The notes below the pieces were generated by a model, which saw only the letters and a program-made list of their open reading frames with translations, ran no database searches and was not told the origin of the DNA. The translations under genes were made by a program, and so were the position numbers. DNA of 54,515 nt from the NCBI GenBank assembly GCA_024681775.1, contig JAILAF010000016.1, positions 1 through 54,515 on the forward strand, in the 5' to 3' direction. Each line of letters begins with the position of its first letter. Position 1 is the first letter of the stretch. Of the stretch, positions 25,511-36,602 are shown one piece after another. This DNA is from Lachnospiraceae bacterium (GTDB lineage Bacteria > Bacillota > Clostridia > Lachnospirales > Lachnospiraceae).

Positions 25511-25969
25511 ATGTCAGAGTTTACCGTACGCGCCATGGAAAAATCCGATTACGACGGACTGCGGAGCCTTTGGATGACCATCCACGGCTTCGGCATCCGC
25601 AGCATTGACGATTCCAGAGAGGGCGTGGAGCGATTTTTAAACAGAAATCCCGGCTTCTCCGTGGTGGCCGTATCAAAGGAAGGCGAGATCGTGGGCGCCA
25701 TTCTCTGCGGACACGACGGCAGACGGGGATGTCTCTACCATGTATGTGTCCGGGAGGACCACCGCAGACTGGGCATCGGCACTGCCATGGTGGTGCATTG
25801 CATGGAGGCGCTCCGCAGGGAGCAGATCAACAAGGTCAGCCTCATCGCCTTTACCTCCAATGATGTGGGAAATGCCTTCTGGCACCGTATCGGCTGGACC
25901 CAGCGCATGGACTTAAATTACTATGATTTTACGCTGAATGAGGAAAATATCACCGCATTCAACAAATAA
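25511..25969 (+). CDS. GNAT family N-acetyltransferase (YpeA-like)
   Basis: 152-aa GNAT enzyme transferring acetyl from acetyl-CoA to an amine. The acetyl-CoA-binding motif A is clear in VREDHRRLGIGTAMV, with motif B around NDVGNAFWHRIGW. Overall it resembles the small YpeA-type acetyltransferases. It is the first gene of the arginine operon, so a short N-acetylglutamate synthase role (ArgA-like) that primes the ArgJ cycle is possible; this is inference from position. The start ATG 25511 follows GGAGGGAAAG. Confidence 0.88.
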   Translation: MSEFTVRAMEKSDYDGLRSLWMTIHGFGIRSIDDSREGVERFLNRNPGFSVVAVSKEGEIVGAILCGHDGRRGCLYHVCVREDHRRLGIGTAMVVHCMEALRREQINKVSLIAFTSNDVGNAFWHRIGWTQRMDLNYYDFTLNEENITAFNK

Positions 25970-26073
25970 ACCGGCCCGGCTGCGCCGGCCTGCAGAGGTT
26001 CCAGATGCGGGCAGCAGGCGGGCAAAAAGAGAAGGGCCAAGCAGCCGGGAGCATCCGGCAGAAAGAGGAAGAT

Positions 26074-27300
26074 ATGGTTAAGCAGATCGAAGGCGGCGTC
26101 ACCGCCCCCAAAGGATTCAAGGCAGCCTGCTGCGCCGCAGGCATCAAATATGTGGGAAGGACCGACATGGCCATGGTCTTTTCCGAAAAGCCCTGCGTCA
26201 GCGCCGGCACCTTTACCTCCAACGTGGTGAAGGCAGCCTGCGTGCAATGGGATAAAAAGCTGGTGGATTCCGGCGCCCCCATGCATGCCGTGGTGGTGAA
26301 TTCCGGCATCGCCAACGCCTGCACCGGTCAGGAGGGCTGGGACGCCTGTGATGCAACGGCCGGGGCCGCTTCCGAAGCCCTGGGGATCCCCGAAGGCAGC
26401 GTCGCAGTGGCTTCCACCGGCGTCATCGGCATGCAGCTTCCCGTGGACAAGCTGACGGCGGGGGTGAAGACCATGAGCACCACCCTTTCGGATTCCGCAG
26501 CGGCCGGGACCGACGCTTCCAAGGCCATCATGACCACCGATACCATCAATAAAGAGATCGCCGTCACCTTCGAGCTGGAGGGCAAAACCGTTACCCTGGG
26601 CGGCATGAGCAAGGGCTCCGGCATGATCCACCCCAATATGTGCACCATGCTGGGATTCCTCACCACGGATCTTTCCATTGAGAAATCCCTGCTGCAGGAA
26701 GCCCTGAGCGCCGTGATCCTGGATACTTTCAATATGATCACCGTGGACGGCGACACCTCTACCAACGACACCCTGCTCATCATGGCAAACGGGGAAGCCG
26801 GGAACGCCACCATCGCTTCTCACGGCCCTGCATATGATCTGTTTTATGAAGCACTCTTTACCGTATGCCGTTATCTGGCCCGCCGCATGGCAGGGGACGG
26901 CGAGGGCGCGACGAAGCTCTTCGAGGCGAAGGTGGTGAATGCCTCCTCCAAGGAGGATGCACGGACCCTTTCAAGAGCCATCGTGGGCTCCAATCTGTCC
27001 AAGGCGGCCATCTACGGATGCGACGCGAATTTCGGCAGATTCCTCTGCGCCATGGGCTACTCCGGCGCGCAGTTCGATCAGAATGATGTGGAGCTCTTCT
27101 TCGAGAGCGCCGGCGGCAGACTGCAGGTCTTTGACCACGGCACGCCCCTGCCCTTCGACGAGGATCTGGCGGTAAAGATCCTGCAGGCACCGGAGGTCAC
27201 CGTTTTCGTGGATATGCACGAGGGCGACGGGGAGGCTACGGCCTGGGGCTGTGACCTGACCTACGATTATGTGAAGATCAACGCGGACTACCGCAGCTAA
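26074..27300 (+). CDS. argJ: Bifunctional ornithine acetyltransferase / N-acetylglutamate synthase
   Basis: Recycles the acetyl group from N-acetylornithine to glutamate in the cyclic arginine pathway. The autocleavage site reads PNMCTMLGF with nucleophile Thr191; the usual Ala before Thr is Cys here, which should still permit cleavage into alpha and beta chains. Other family features: GVTAPKGFKAACCAAGIK, NSGIANACTG, ASTGVIGMQLP and ITVDGDTSTNDT. 408 aa. ATG 26074 has AGAGGAAG upstream. Followed 11 bp later by argB. argC and argF are not in the window. Confidence 0.95.
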   Translation: MVKQIEGGVTAPKGFKAACCAAGIKYVGRTDMAMVFSEKPCVSAGTFTSNVVKAACVQWDKKLVDSGAPMHAVVVNSGIANACTGQEGWDACDATAGAASEALGIPEGSVAVASTGVIGMQLPVDKLTAGVKTMSTTLSDSAAAGTDASKAIMTTDTINKEIAVTFELEGKTVTLGGMSKGSGMIHPNMCTMLGFLTTDLSIEKSLLQEALSAVILDTFNMITVDGDTSTNDTLLIMANGEAGNATIASHGPAYDLFYEALFTVCRYLARRMAGDGEGATKLFEAKVVNASSKEDARTLSRAIVGSNLSKAAIYGCDANFGRFLCAMGYSGAQFDQNDVELFFESAGGRLQVFDHGTPLPFDEDLAVKILQAPEVTVFVDMHEGDGEATAWGCDLTYDYVKINADYRS

Positions 27301-27311
27301 GGAGATGAAAA

Positions 27312-28211
27312 ATGGCACTGAATCAGAACATGGAAGAAGTTATGAAAAAAGCGGAGACCCTCATCGAGGCGCTCCCCTATATCCAGCGTTTTAACCGGAA
27401 GATCATCGTGGTCAAATACGGCGGCAGCGCCATGGTGGATCCCGAGCTGCAGAAAAACGTGATCAAGGATGTGACGCTGCTCAAGCTGGTAGGCTTTAAG
27501 CCCATCATCGTCCACGGCGGCGGCAAGGAGATCTCCCGCTGGGTGGGCAAGGTCGGAAAGGAAGCAGAGTTTGTCGGCGGTCTGCGGGTCACCGATGAGG
27601 AGACCATGGAGATCGCGGAGATGGTGCTGGGACGCATCAACAAGGATCTGGTGTCCATGGTGGAGGAGCTGGGCGTCCATGCGGTGGGCGTCACCGGCAA
27701 GGACGGCGGTATGCTGAAGGTGGAGAAAAAATACGCAAACGGCCAGGACATCGGCTATGTGGGCAATATCACCGAGGTCAATCCCAAGATCCTCTACGAT
27801 CTGCTGGAGAATGATTTCCTGCCCATTGTAGCGCCCATCGGCACCGATGATTCCTACCACAGCTACAATATCAACGCCGACGACGCAGCCTGCGCCATCG
27901 CCAAGGCTGTGGGTGCGGACAAGCTGGTGTTCCTCACCGACATCGAGGGACTCTACCGCGACATTAATGACAAGTCCTCCTTCATCAGCAGACTCACCGC
28001 TTCCGAGGCAGACGGCCTCATCGAGGGCGGGATCATCGGCGGCGGCATGTTGCCGAAGCTCAGCAACTGCACCTCCGCCATCCGCGGCGGCGTGAACAGA
28101 GTCCACATCCTGGACGGCAGAGTGCTGCACTGTCTGCTGCTGGAGATCTTCACCAAGGACGGCATCGGGACCGCGATCCTGGCGGATGACGACGTGCTGG
28201 CGACGGGGTAA
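27312..28211 (+). CDS. argB: Acetylglutamate kinase
   Basis: Phosphorylates N-acetylglutamate, the second step of arginine synthesis. Amino-acid-kinase fold: VVKYGGSAM (nucleotide loop), [26 protein letters not shown] (substrate loop), [12 protein letters not shown] and [10 protein letters not shown] (C-terminal Lys loop). The N-terminal helix ([23 protein letters not shown]) is the type found in arginine-inhibited hexameric NAGKs, so feedback inhibition by arginine is likely. 299 aa. Three hairpins separate it from argD. Confidence 0.96.
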   Translation: MALNQNMEEVMKKAETLIEALPYIQRFNRKIIVVKYGGSAMVDPELQKNVIKDVTLLKLVGFKPIIVHGGGKEISRWVGKVGKEAEFVGGLRVTDEETMEIAEMVLGRINKDLVSMVEELGVHAVGVTGKDGGMLKVEKKYANGQDIGYVGNITEVNPKILYDLLENDFLPIVAPIGTDDSYHSYNINADDAACAIAKAVGADKLVFLTDIEGLYRDINDKSSFISRLTASEADGLIEGGIIGGGMLPKLSNCTSAIRGGVNRVHILDGRVLHCLLLEIFTKDGIGTAILADDDVLATG

Positions 28212-28212
28212 T

Positions 28213-28313
28213 GTTCGAAAAATCGCATTGATATGCCGATTTTTCGAACGCAGTTTGCAAAAACGCAAACTGCACAGTTGGGCCGCAGGAAATCGCCTAC
28301 GCGAATTTCCTGC
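28213..28313. repeat. Three back-to-back hairpins between argB and argD
   Basis: Hairpin 1: GTTCGAAAAATCG (28213-28225) / CGATTTTTCGAAC (28237-28249), 13 bp perfect. Hairpin 2: GCAGTTTGC (28250-28258) / GCAAACTGC (28265-28273), 9 bp perfect. Hairpin 3: GCAGGAAATCGC / GCGAATTTCCTGC (28285-28313), one mismatch. They fill nearly the whole gap; none has a U-tract, so they are not classical terminators. Confidence 0.85.
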
Positions 28314-28340
28314 TTACGAGATTAAACTGGAGAACGTACT

Positions 28341-29534
28341 ATGGGAAAAATATCCGAAGAATACATTGAACAGGCGGAGCGGGATCTGCTCCACACCTAT
28401 AACCGCTTCCATCTGGTGCTGGATCGGGGCGAGGGTGTCTACCTCTATGATATCGAGGGGAAAAAATACCTGGACTTCGTGGCGGGCATCGCCGTTTTTG
28501 CCCTGGGCTACGGGGACAAAGTCTACAACGACGCGCTGAAGGGTCAGGTGGACAAGCTCCTGCATACGTCCAATTACTACTACAATGTGCCTGCCGTGGA
28601 GGCGGCCCGGAAGCTGAAGGCATTTTCCGGCATGGACCGGGTCTTCTTCACCAATTCCGGTGCCGAAGCCGTGGAGGGCGCCATCAAGACCGCCCGGAAA
28701 TACGGCTTTTTAAAGGACGGCAGGACCGATCATGAGATCATCGCCATGGAGCATTCCTTCCACGGACGCACCATGGGTGCCCTGTCCGTCACCGGCAATG
28801 CCCACTACCGTGAGGCTTTTGAGCCCGGCATCGGCAACATCCGTTTTGCCACCTACAATGACTACGAATCCGTGGCATCCCTGGTCAATGACAGGACCAT
28901 CGCCATCCTGATGGAGACCGTGCAGGGAGAGGGAGGACTCACTCCCGCAAGCGAGGACTTTCTGAAGAAGGTCCGCGCGCTCTGCGACGAGAAGGGACTG
29001 CTCCTGATCCTGGATGAGATCCAGTGCGGCATGGGTCGTACCGGATATAATTTCGCATGGCAGCGCTACGGTGTAAAGCCGGATGTGATGACCTGTGCCA
29101 AAGCTCTGGGCTGCGGCGTTCCTGTGGGCGCATTCCTCATGACCGAGGAGGTGGGACAGCACAGTCTGGTGGCCGGAGACCACGGCACCACCTACGGCGG
29201 CAATCCCCTGGCCTGCACCGCCATCTCTACCGTTCTGGACCGGTACGAAGCGCTGCATCTGACGGACCATGTCCGGGAGGTGGCACCCTATCTGGAGCAG
29301 CGCCTGGACGAGCTGGTTTCCCGCTACGACTTTATTCTGGAGCGCAGGGGCACCGGTCTCATGCAGGGTCTGGTCCTGGACCATCCCGTGGCGGACACCA
29401 TAAACGCCGCTCTGGAAAAAGGCCTCATCCTGATCAACGCCGGCCCGAATATCCTGCGTTTTGTGCCGCCGCTGGTCATTGAAAAGCAGCATGTGGACGA
29501 GATGATCGATATCCTCGATTCCTGCCTGCAGTAA
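28341..29534 (+). CDS. argD: Acetylornithine aminotransferase
   Basis: Class III PLP aminotransferase converting N-acetylglutamate semialdehyde to N-acetylornithine. Signatures: FTNSGAEAVEGAIKTARKYG, HSFHGRTMGALSVTGN, LILDEIQCGMGRTG and HGTTYGGNPLACTA; the PLP lysine lies in VMTCAKALGCG. 397 aa, typical. The RBS is GGAGA at 28330-28334. A solute-binding protein gene follows after 16 bp. Confidence 0.95.
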   Translation: MGKISEEYIEQAERDLLHTYNRFHLVLDRGEGVYLYDIEGKKYLDFVAGIAVFALGYGDKVYNDALKGQVDKLLHTSNYYYNVPAVEAARKLKAFSGMDRVFFTNSGAEAVEGAIKTARKYGFLKDGRTDHEIIAMEHSFHGRTMGALSVTGNAHYREAFEPGIGNIRFATYNDYESVASLVNDRTIAILMETVQGEGGLTPASEDFLKKVRALCDEKGLLLILDEIQCGMGRTGYNFAWQRYGVKPDVMTCAKALGCGVPVGAFLMTEEVGQHSLVAGDHGTTYGGNPLACTAISTVLDRYEALHLTDHVREVAPYLEQRLDELVSRYDFILERRGTGLMQGLVLDHPVADTINAALEKGLILINAGPNILRFVPPLVIEKQHVDEMIDILDSCLQ

Positions 29535-29550
29535 AGGAAACAAAAAAGCA

Positions 29551-31020
29551 ATGAGATTCGGCCTGAAATTGTTTCGCGTGATTTTGGTTGCCCTGCTGGT
29601 AACCTTTCTGTATTACGGTGCTCACTGCCCTTTCCCTGCCCGGGACGATCTCGTGCAGGAGACTGCAAAGGGGAGTGAGACCATCTATTTCTGGTATACC
29701 CGGGAGGAGCTGTCGGATGTGATCGGCAGCGCAGCGGTGAGCTTCGGGCAGGAAAACGGGGTCCGTGTGATCCCGGTCCTGGCCGCGGAGAACGAATATC
29801 CGGAGCAGCTCTATGCCGCTTCCGTCTCCGGCGAACGCTGCCCCGACGCATACCTTCTTCCCTCCAATCTCCTGGAAAAAGCATACCTGGCCGGCATGGC
29901 CGTGGACCTTGCATCTGTCACGGGGACGGATCCTCTGGCTTCGCAGGAAGAAGCAGACAATGGGACCGCTTCTCTGACTTGCCCCGAGGCACTTCTGAAC
30001 GCCGGCACCTATGAGGGAAAACTCCTGATGCGCCCTCTTTCTTTTGATACTACCGTGCTGGTGTATCGCACCGAAGATCCGGTCCGCTGGGCCCACCAGG
30101 CGGCGGTCAGTGAGCTCACCGCCATCGACATGGACATCGCGGACGGCATCACGGATGAGTCGGTAGCGGCACAGATCGCGGAGATGATCCTGACGGAGGA
30201 GGACCTGGATCCGCAGGTCCTGGCGGACAAGGAAGCAGAGTACCTTGCGGGGGCGGTGCCTGCCACCATCCCGGACCTTCTGCAATTCGCCGGCACCTAC
30301 GATGTCCCCGCCGGCACCGAGGGGATCCTGGAGTGGGATGTGAATGACATCCTCTACAATTACTGGTTCCTTGGGGGCGTCATCGACCTCTGCGGCCCCT
30401 GCGGCGACGATCGCGGCAGCGTCCGCGTGAACAACATCCACGGGGTGGAATGCCTGGAGACATACCAGAATCTGCGGGAATTCTTCTCCATCGACAGTGA
30501 GCAGATCAGCTACGAATCCTGCGTGGAGGATTTCCTGGCGGGAAAATACGTCTTTACCGTGGGAAGCACCGATATCCTGCAGCGTCTGCAGGCGGCGAAG
30601 GATGCCGGGACGCTGGGATTCGACTACGGCTTTGCCCTGCTTCCCGATATCAGCGATACCTACGAGAGCAAGGCCCTTTGCATCGTGGACGGCGTGGTGG
30701 TGAACGGCTACAGCGAGCATGGAGAGCTGGCGGAGCGTTTTGCGGAATATCTGACCACGGAATGCGCCGATATGCTCTACGAAAGATGCGGGATCGTACC
30801 TGCGGATCGCACGGTCACGGTCCGTCACCCGGAGCTGGAGATCTTTTTCCGGCAGGCGGAAAAGAGCATCGCCCTGCCGAAGCTGATGGAGACCCAGAGC
30901 TTCTGGCTGGAGCTGGAGGCTGCTTTTACCAGTGTCTGGGACGGGGAGGATCCCGCGCAGACCCTGGATACTCTGCAGGAAAAACTGGAGAGCGGGTCCC
31001 GTCTTCCGGCAGAAGGATGA
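29551..31020 (+). CDS. Extracellular solute-binding protein (sugar ABC type), orphan
   Basis: 489-aa exported protein with a short hydrophobic N-terminus (FRVILVALLVTFLYYG) that acts as signal peptide or anchor; no clear lipobox. The body resembles maltose/oligosaccharide-type binding proteins: TIYFWYTREELSDVIGSAAVSF, CPDAYLLPS, PLSFDTTVLVYRTED, FLAGKYVFTVGSTDILQRL and GFALLPDISDTYESK. No permease or ATPase genes are adjacent, so its transporter is elsewhere or it has another sensing role. It sits directly after argD in the same direction with no visible terminator between them. Confidence 0.8.
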   Translation: MRFGLKLFRVILVALLVTFLYYGAHCPFPARDDLVQETAKGSETIYFWYTREELSDVIGSAAVSFGQENGVRVIPVLAAENEYPEQLYAASVSGERCPDAYLLPSNLLEKAYLAGMAVDLASVTGTDPLASQEEADNGTASLTCPEALLNAGTYEGKLLMRPLSFDTTVLVYRTEDPVRWAHQAAVSELTAIDMDIADGITDESVAAQIAEMILTEEDLDPQVLADKEAEYLAGAVPATIPDLLQFAGTYDVPAGTEGILEWDVNDILYNYWFLGGVIDLCGPCGDDRGSVRVNNIHGVECLETYQNLREFFSIDSEQISYESCVEDFLAGKYVFTVGSTDILQRLQAAKDAGTLGFDYGFALLPDISDTYESKALCIVDGVVVNGYSEHGELAERFAEYLTTECADMLYERCGIVPADRTVTVRHPELEIFFRQAEKSIALPKLMETQSFWLELEAAFTSVWDGEDPAQTLDTLQEKLESGSRLPAEG

Positions 31021-31049
31021 TTGACGAAACCGGGCATTTTCGCTACAGT
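31021..31049 (+). promoter_or_regulatory. Predicted promoter for comEA
   Basis: TTGACG, a 17-bp spacer and TACAGT, starting directly after the stop codon of the preceding gene and 55 bp before the comEA start. Confidence 0.55.
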
Positions 31050-31104
31050 ATGTATATGACGAAAGGCACCCTCTAACCGCCGCACAGCGGCAGAAGGAGG
31101 GAAA

Positions 31105-31839
31105 ATGAATTACAAAACTACTGTTATCTATTCGCGGATCCTTTGGATCAGCGTTCTTTTGATGTTTCAGGCCATGATGACCGGATGCGGTGCCGACAGG
31201 GCGCTGACCCTGGAGGATCTGTCCCGCCGGGAGGCGGCGGAAGGCACGGCTCCGGAGGCGAACTTCTCGACCGGTCAGCCCCCAAAGGATGGAGCGGATC
31301 CCGGTGCAGGAGATTCCGACGCAGGAAATCCCGGCGCAGACCGAAACGGTGCAGCGGTTCCCGGCAGCGGGGCCGGCTCGGCGCAGTCAGACGCCCCTGC
31401 GGAGGCACCTGTCCTGACGGTCTATGTCTGCGGCGCTGTAGCCCGGTCCGGTGTGTATCGCCTGCCGGAGGAAGCCAGGATCTGTGATGCGCTGGATGCA
31501 GCGGGAGGAATGACCCCGGAAGCGGCGGAAGGGTATCTGAATCTGGCAGCCCCGGTGACGGACGGCCAGGAGCTGTACTTTCCCACGGTGGAGGAGACTT
31601 CCGGCCGGGGATTTCCCGGTGCGGAGGAGGAAGGCTCCGGCGGCCTGGTCAACATCAATACCGCGGATGAAGCTGCGCTTCAGACACTGCCCGGCGTAGG
31701 GAAGACCAGGGCGGGAGCGATCATCAGCTACCGGGAGAAAAACGGCGGTTTTCGCACTGCGGAAGACCTCATGAAGGTCTCCGGTATCGGCGAGAGCACC
31801 TACGAGACATTGAAGGATTTTGTTACCGTCGGCCCCTAG
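31105..31839 (+). CDS. comEA: ComEA-like competence protein (SLBB plus helix-hairpin-helix)
   Basis: 244-aa exported DNA-binding protein for DNA uptake. The N-terminus has a hydrophobic helix ending in a lipobox-like MMTGCG. A low-complexity Gly/Ala/Asp/Pro spacer (residues about 45-105) leads to an SLBB domain (LTVYVCGAVARSGVYRLPEEARICDALDAAGG) and a C-terminal double HhH (GLVNINTADEAALQTLPGVGKTRAGAIISY, DLMKVSGIGESTYETL), which is the ComEA DNA-binding module. The RBS is AAGGAGGG. comEC lies 6.4 kb downstream, and the WalRK-like genes come directly after. Confidence 0.92.
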   Translation: MNYKTTVIYSRILWISVLLMFQAMMTGCGADRALTLEDLSRREAAEGTAPEANFSTGQPPKDGADPGAGDSDAGNPGADRNGAAVPGSGAGSAQSDAPAEAPVLTVYVCGAVARSGVYRLPEEARICDALDAAGGMTPEAAEGYLNLAAPVTDGQELYFPTVEETSGRGFPGAEEEGSGGLVNINTADEAALQTLPGVGKTRAGAIISYREKNGGFRTAEDLMKVSGIGESTYETLKDFVTVGP

Positions 31840-31883
31840 CGGCCGGCTTGCCGCCGGAAGGGCGGAGAGAACGAGGAGAAGAC

Positions 31884-32585
31884 ATGGCAGCGCATAAGGT
31901 TTTGGTGGTGGATGACGAGAAGCTCATTGTGAAGGGCGTGAAATTCAGCCTGGAGCAGGACGACATGACGGTGGACTGTGCGTACGACGGCGAGGAAGCC
32001 GTCCGCATGGCCAAGGCCGGGGATTACGACATCATTTTGCTGGACCTGATGCTGCCCAAGATCGGCGGATATGAAGTATGCCAGATGATCCGGGAGTTTT
32101 CCTCCGTGCCCATCATCATGCTCACCGCCAAGGGCGACGACATGGACAAGATCCTGGGACTGGACGCCGGCGCCGACGACTATGTGACCAAGCCCTTCAA
32201 CATCCTGGAGGTCAAGGCCCGGATCAAGGCCATCATGCGCCGCACCGAGAACCGTAAGACCGGCAGCCCCTCCGGCAATTCCCTGCTGGAGAGCGGCAGA
32301 CTGCGGCTGGATCTGGACGGCCACCGCACCTTCCTGGACGGGCGGGAGGTGCCCCTTACCTCCAAGGAGTTCGAGGTGCTGGAGATCCTGATGAAGACCC
32401 CGGACAAGGTCTATACCAGGGAAAATCTGCTGGATCTGGTGTGGGGCAGCGACTATCCCGGCGACGTCCGGACCGTGGATGTCCACATCCGGAGACTGCG
32501 GGAGAAGATCGAAGCGGATTCCGGAAATCCGGTCTATGTACATACCAAATGGGGTGTCGGATACTATTTTCTGAATAAAGAGTAA
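31884..32585 (+). CDS. OmpR/PhoB-family response regulator (WalR-like)
   Basis: 233-aa two-component regulator: receiver with VLVVDDEKLIV, phospho-acceptor D54 in ILLDLMLPKIGG, switch Thr in IIMLTAKGDD and Lys in DDYVTKPFN; C-terminal winged helix (VPLTSKEFEVLEILMKTPDKV, YTRENLLDLVWG, RTVDVHIRRLREKIE, TKWGVGYYF). ATG 31884 follows CGAGGAGA. It pairs with the histidine kinase 6 bp downstream. With a GerMN lipoprotein next, the set resembles clostridial WalRK/YycFG cell-wall regulators, an inference from arrangement. Confidence 0.93.
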   Translation: MAAHKVLVVDDEKLIVKGVKFSLEQDDMTVDCAYDGEEAVRMAKAGDYDIILLDLMLPKIGGYEVCQMIREFSSVPIIMLTAKGDDMDKILGLDAGADDYVTKPFNILEVKARIKAIMRRTENRKTGSPSGNSLLESGRLRLDLDGHRTFLDGREVPLTSKEFEVLEILMKTPDKVYTRENLLDLVWGSDYPGDVRTVDVHIRRLREKIEADSGNPVYVHTKWGVGYYFLNKE

Positions 32586-32591
32586 GAGCTT

Positions 32592-34066
<1,475 letters not shown>

Positions 34067-34070
<4 letters not shown>

Positions 34071-35014
34071 GACCGATCCTGAAAAGCAAGACAAAAAAGT
34101 GCATAACTTCCCTTTTGACACTCCTGCTGGCGGTCCTTCTTACCGGCTGCGGTCCCGAGCGGAAGATCCCGGACAATGCGGTGATCGTCTACTATCTGAC
34201 CAATGACATGACCGGTCTGGAGATGCGGTACCGTGAGGTCCCCCATCAGGACGCGGAGGCGCGGCTGGCTTCCTTGCTCACTTGCCTGTCGGAGACGCCG
34301 GAGCGCCTGGAGTACAAGGCTCCGCTGGCCATGGGATTTTCCCTGAAATCCCATGAGCTGGACAACGGCTTTCTGACCATGGACTTCACCGTGGAGTACC
34401 GGTCTCTGCAGCCTGCGGAGGAGGTGCTGGTCCGGGCAGCCATCGTCCGTACCCTGCTCCAGGAGGAATCCGTCAGCAAGATCTTCTTCAAGGTGGAGGG
34501 GGAATCCCTCAAGGATGCGCTGGGCACCGAGGTGGGCTGGATGGACAGCTCCACCTTCATCAGCAACGACGGCAACGAGATCAACACCTATGAGGAAGTA
34601 AAGGTCAGGCTGTACTTTACCAATGAGACCGGCTCCGGGCTCATCGGCGCGGACCGGGAGAAATTCTATCTCACCAGCATTCCGCTGGAGCGCTTCGTGG
34701 TGGAGGAAGTGATCAAGGGCCCCAGCGGTCAGGTGCCGGGTCTCTATCCCACCGTGAATTCCGCCACCGGCATTTTGTCCGTCAGCACCCGGGACGGGAT
34801 ATGTTATGTAAACCTGGACAGCAATTTCCTTACCACACCCGAGAATGTCAGCACGGAAATCGCCATTTATTCCATCGTCAACAGCCTTACGGAGCTTTCC
34901 GGCGTCGAGAAGGTGCAGATCCTGGTGGATGGCCAGATCCTGGAGAATTTTCCCTCCACCTCCTTTGAAAAGCGGGAGGATCTGCTGACCACACTGGAGC
35001 AGGTAGATTCATGA
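34067..35014 (+). CDS. GerMN-domain lipoprotein
   Basis: 315-aa lipoprotein with lipobox LLTGC near residue 26 and two GerMN-like domains (residues about 40-150 and 175-295; e.g. VIVYYLTNDMTGLEMRYREV and VKVRLYFTNETGSGL). GerMN proteins are envelope proteins in spore germination or cell-wall signalling. It is coupled to the kinase by ATGA and may modulate its sensor domain. A TTATGTAAAC motif (34804-34813) encodes Tyr-Val-Asn in its second domain. The stop overlaps the holA start (35011-35014). Confidence 0.9.
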
Positions 35015-36111
35015 ACCAGAAACTGATCAAAGAAATGGAGAGCCGCCTGAAAAAGGATCTCCGGGAAAAAACATTCCACCCCGTGTATCTGTTGTACGGG
35101 GCGGAGGATTTTATGGTACGTCACTATTACCGGAAGCTGTGCGAAGCCCTCGGGGCGGATCCTTCGGATATGAATACCCAGGTCTTTGAGGGGAAGGATG
35201 TGTCCGTGGATCAGATCATCGATGCCGCCCGGACCATGCCCTTTTTTGCGGAGCGGCGTGTGATCCTCCTGCGGGGAACGGGCCTGGCAAAAACGGGAGG
35301 CCTGGCTCTGGCAAAATATCTGGAGGAGCCTGCGGATACCTCCGTCATCGTCATGATGGAGGAGGATGTGGACGAAAAATGCAAGCTTTCCCTGGTGATC
35401 CAGAACGCCGGCGTCCTGCTGGAATGCAAAAAGCAGGGCAGGGACTACCTCCTGATGAACGTGGCGGGGCGTCTGCTAAAAGTGGATAAGGTCATGAATG
35501 GAAATGCGGCGGACCTCCTGCTGGAGCGCACCGGGGATTCCATGTATGTCCTCAGCAACGAGCTGGACAAGCTCATCTCCTATGTGGGAGACCGAAACGA
35601 GATCACCATGGAGGACGTGGATGCCATCTGCATCCGGACCATCGACGATCAGATTTTCCGGATGATGGAGGCCCTGACGGTCTGTGATCAAAAGACTGCC
35701 ATGGATGCCTATTACGATCTCATGGCGCTGAAGGAGCCGCCGCCGAAGATCATAAGAACCCTGGCGAACCAGTTTATGGCGTTGCTGCGGATCAAGACCA
35801 TGCGCGCCGAGGGCCATCCCGTCAGCGCGATCCAGCAGGAGATGTCCTATCAGAGCCTGCCGAAGGATCCGGAGGCCCGCAAGGTGCGGGAGGAGAAGGA
35901 CAAAGAAAGCAACCTGGGCTTCGGCCCGGAGCCGAAATACAACAGCTACCGTCTGGGCAAAATGATCGAGCAGGCGGGGCGCTGCAGCACAGAGCTTCTG
36001 CAGCGGGACATCGCCCTGATGACGGCGGCGGAGTATGATTTCAAGAGCGGTCGCATGGACGACCGGATCGCGTTGGAGATGCTGCTTTTGCGCATGACAC
36101 GGCAGGATTGA
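35011..36111 (+). CDS. holA: DNA polymerase III subunit delta
   Basis: 366-aa clamp-loader delta subunit. Family features: HPVYLLYGAEDFMVRHYYRKL (degenerate P-loop region), VDQIIDAARTMPFFAERRVILLRG, LLLERTGDSMYVLSNELDKLISYVG, DDQIFRMMEAL and the C-terminal lid/collar region. Normally found next to comEC in Firmicutes; here comEC is 2.1 kb downstream, with a coiled-coil gene and a glycosyltransferase in between. The start is in an ATGA overlap with the GerMN gene. Confidence 0.92.
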   Translation: MNQKLIKEMESRLKKDLREKTFHPVYLLYGAEDFMVRHYYRKLCEALGADPSDMNTQVFEGKDVSVDQIIDAARTMPFFAERRVILLRGTGLAKTGGLALAKYLEEPADTSVIVMMEEDVDEKCKLSLVIQNAGVLLECKKQGRDYLLMNVAGRLLKVDKVMNGNAADLLLERTGDSMYVLSNELDKLISYVGDRNEITMEDVDAICIRTIDDQIFRMMEALTVCDQKTAMDAYYDLMALKEPPPKIIRTLANQFMALLRIKTMRAEGHPVSAIQQEMSYQSLPKDPEARKVREEKDKESNLGFGPEPKYNSYRLGKMIEQAGRCSTELLQRDIALMTAAEYDFKSGRMDDRIALEMLLLRMTRQD

Positions 36112-36124
36112 AAAAGGAGAGTCT

Positions 36125-36547
36125 ATGAGCGGGAACAGACAGGATGTGGACCGGGTGATGCAGCAGCTGCAGGACAGGATCGCAGCGGAGGGCCATACCG
36201 AAGCAGAACTGGAGGAAGCGCGGAAGCTGGCCTATCTGGACGGCTCCGGGAAGGGACCGGAATTCTTCTACCCGGAGCTGGCTGCCAAGGTCCGCTACCT
36301 GGACACCCATTATGAGAATCCCATCCTTTTTGCGCCGGAAGGAAATCCTGTGAAAAGAGGGTTCCAGAAGGTGATCCAGAAACTGGTGGGCTTTACCTTT
36401 TTCCGGGCGTTCCGTCATCAGAATGCCTTCAACAAGGAGGTGGCGGCTGCCACAGCAGAGCTGGCTGCCTTCATCCGTATGCAGGAGAAGGAAAATGCGG
36501 CGCTGCGGGAACGGGTGGAAGCGCTGGAAGCGGAACGGAAAAAGTGA
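36125..36547 (+). CDS. Coiled-coil protein of unknown function (140 aa)
   Basis: 140-aa soluble protein. It has an N-terminal helical stretch (QDVDRVMQQLQDRIAAEGH), a middle motif (LDTHYENPILFAPEGNPVKRG) and a C-terminal coiled coil (KENAALRERVEALEAERKK). The RBS AAAAAGGAG precedes ATG 36125. The motif with PILFAPEGNPVKRGFQKVIQ recalls accessory proteins found beside glycosyltransferases that make surface polysaccharide, which would fit the next gene; I cannot name a family. Confidence 0.8.
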   Translation: MSGNRQDVDRVMQQLQDRIAAEGHTEAELEEARKLAYLDGSGKGPEFFYPELAAKVRYLDTHYENPILFAPEGNPVKRGFQKVIQKLVGFTFFRAFRHQNAFNKEVAAATAELAAFIRMQEKENAALRERVEALEAERKK

Positions 36548-36602
36548 TGGGAAATGCCCGGGCAGGACTGTTTGGAGGCCCGGTGGCACATGGGATTTAG
36601 GC

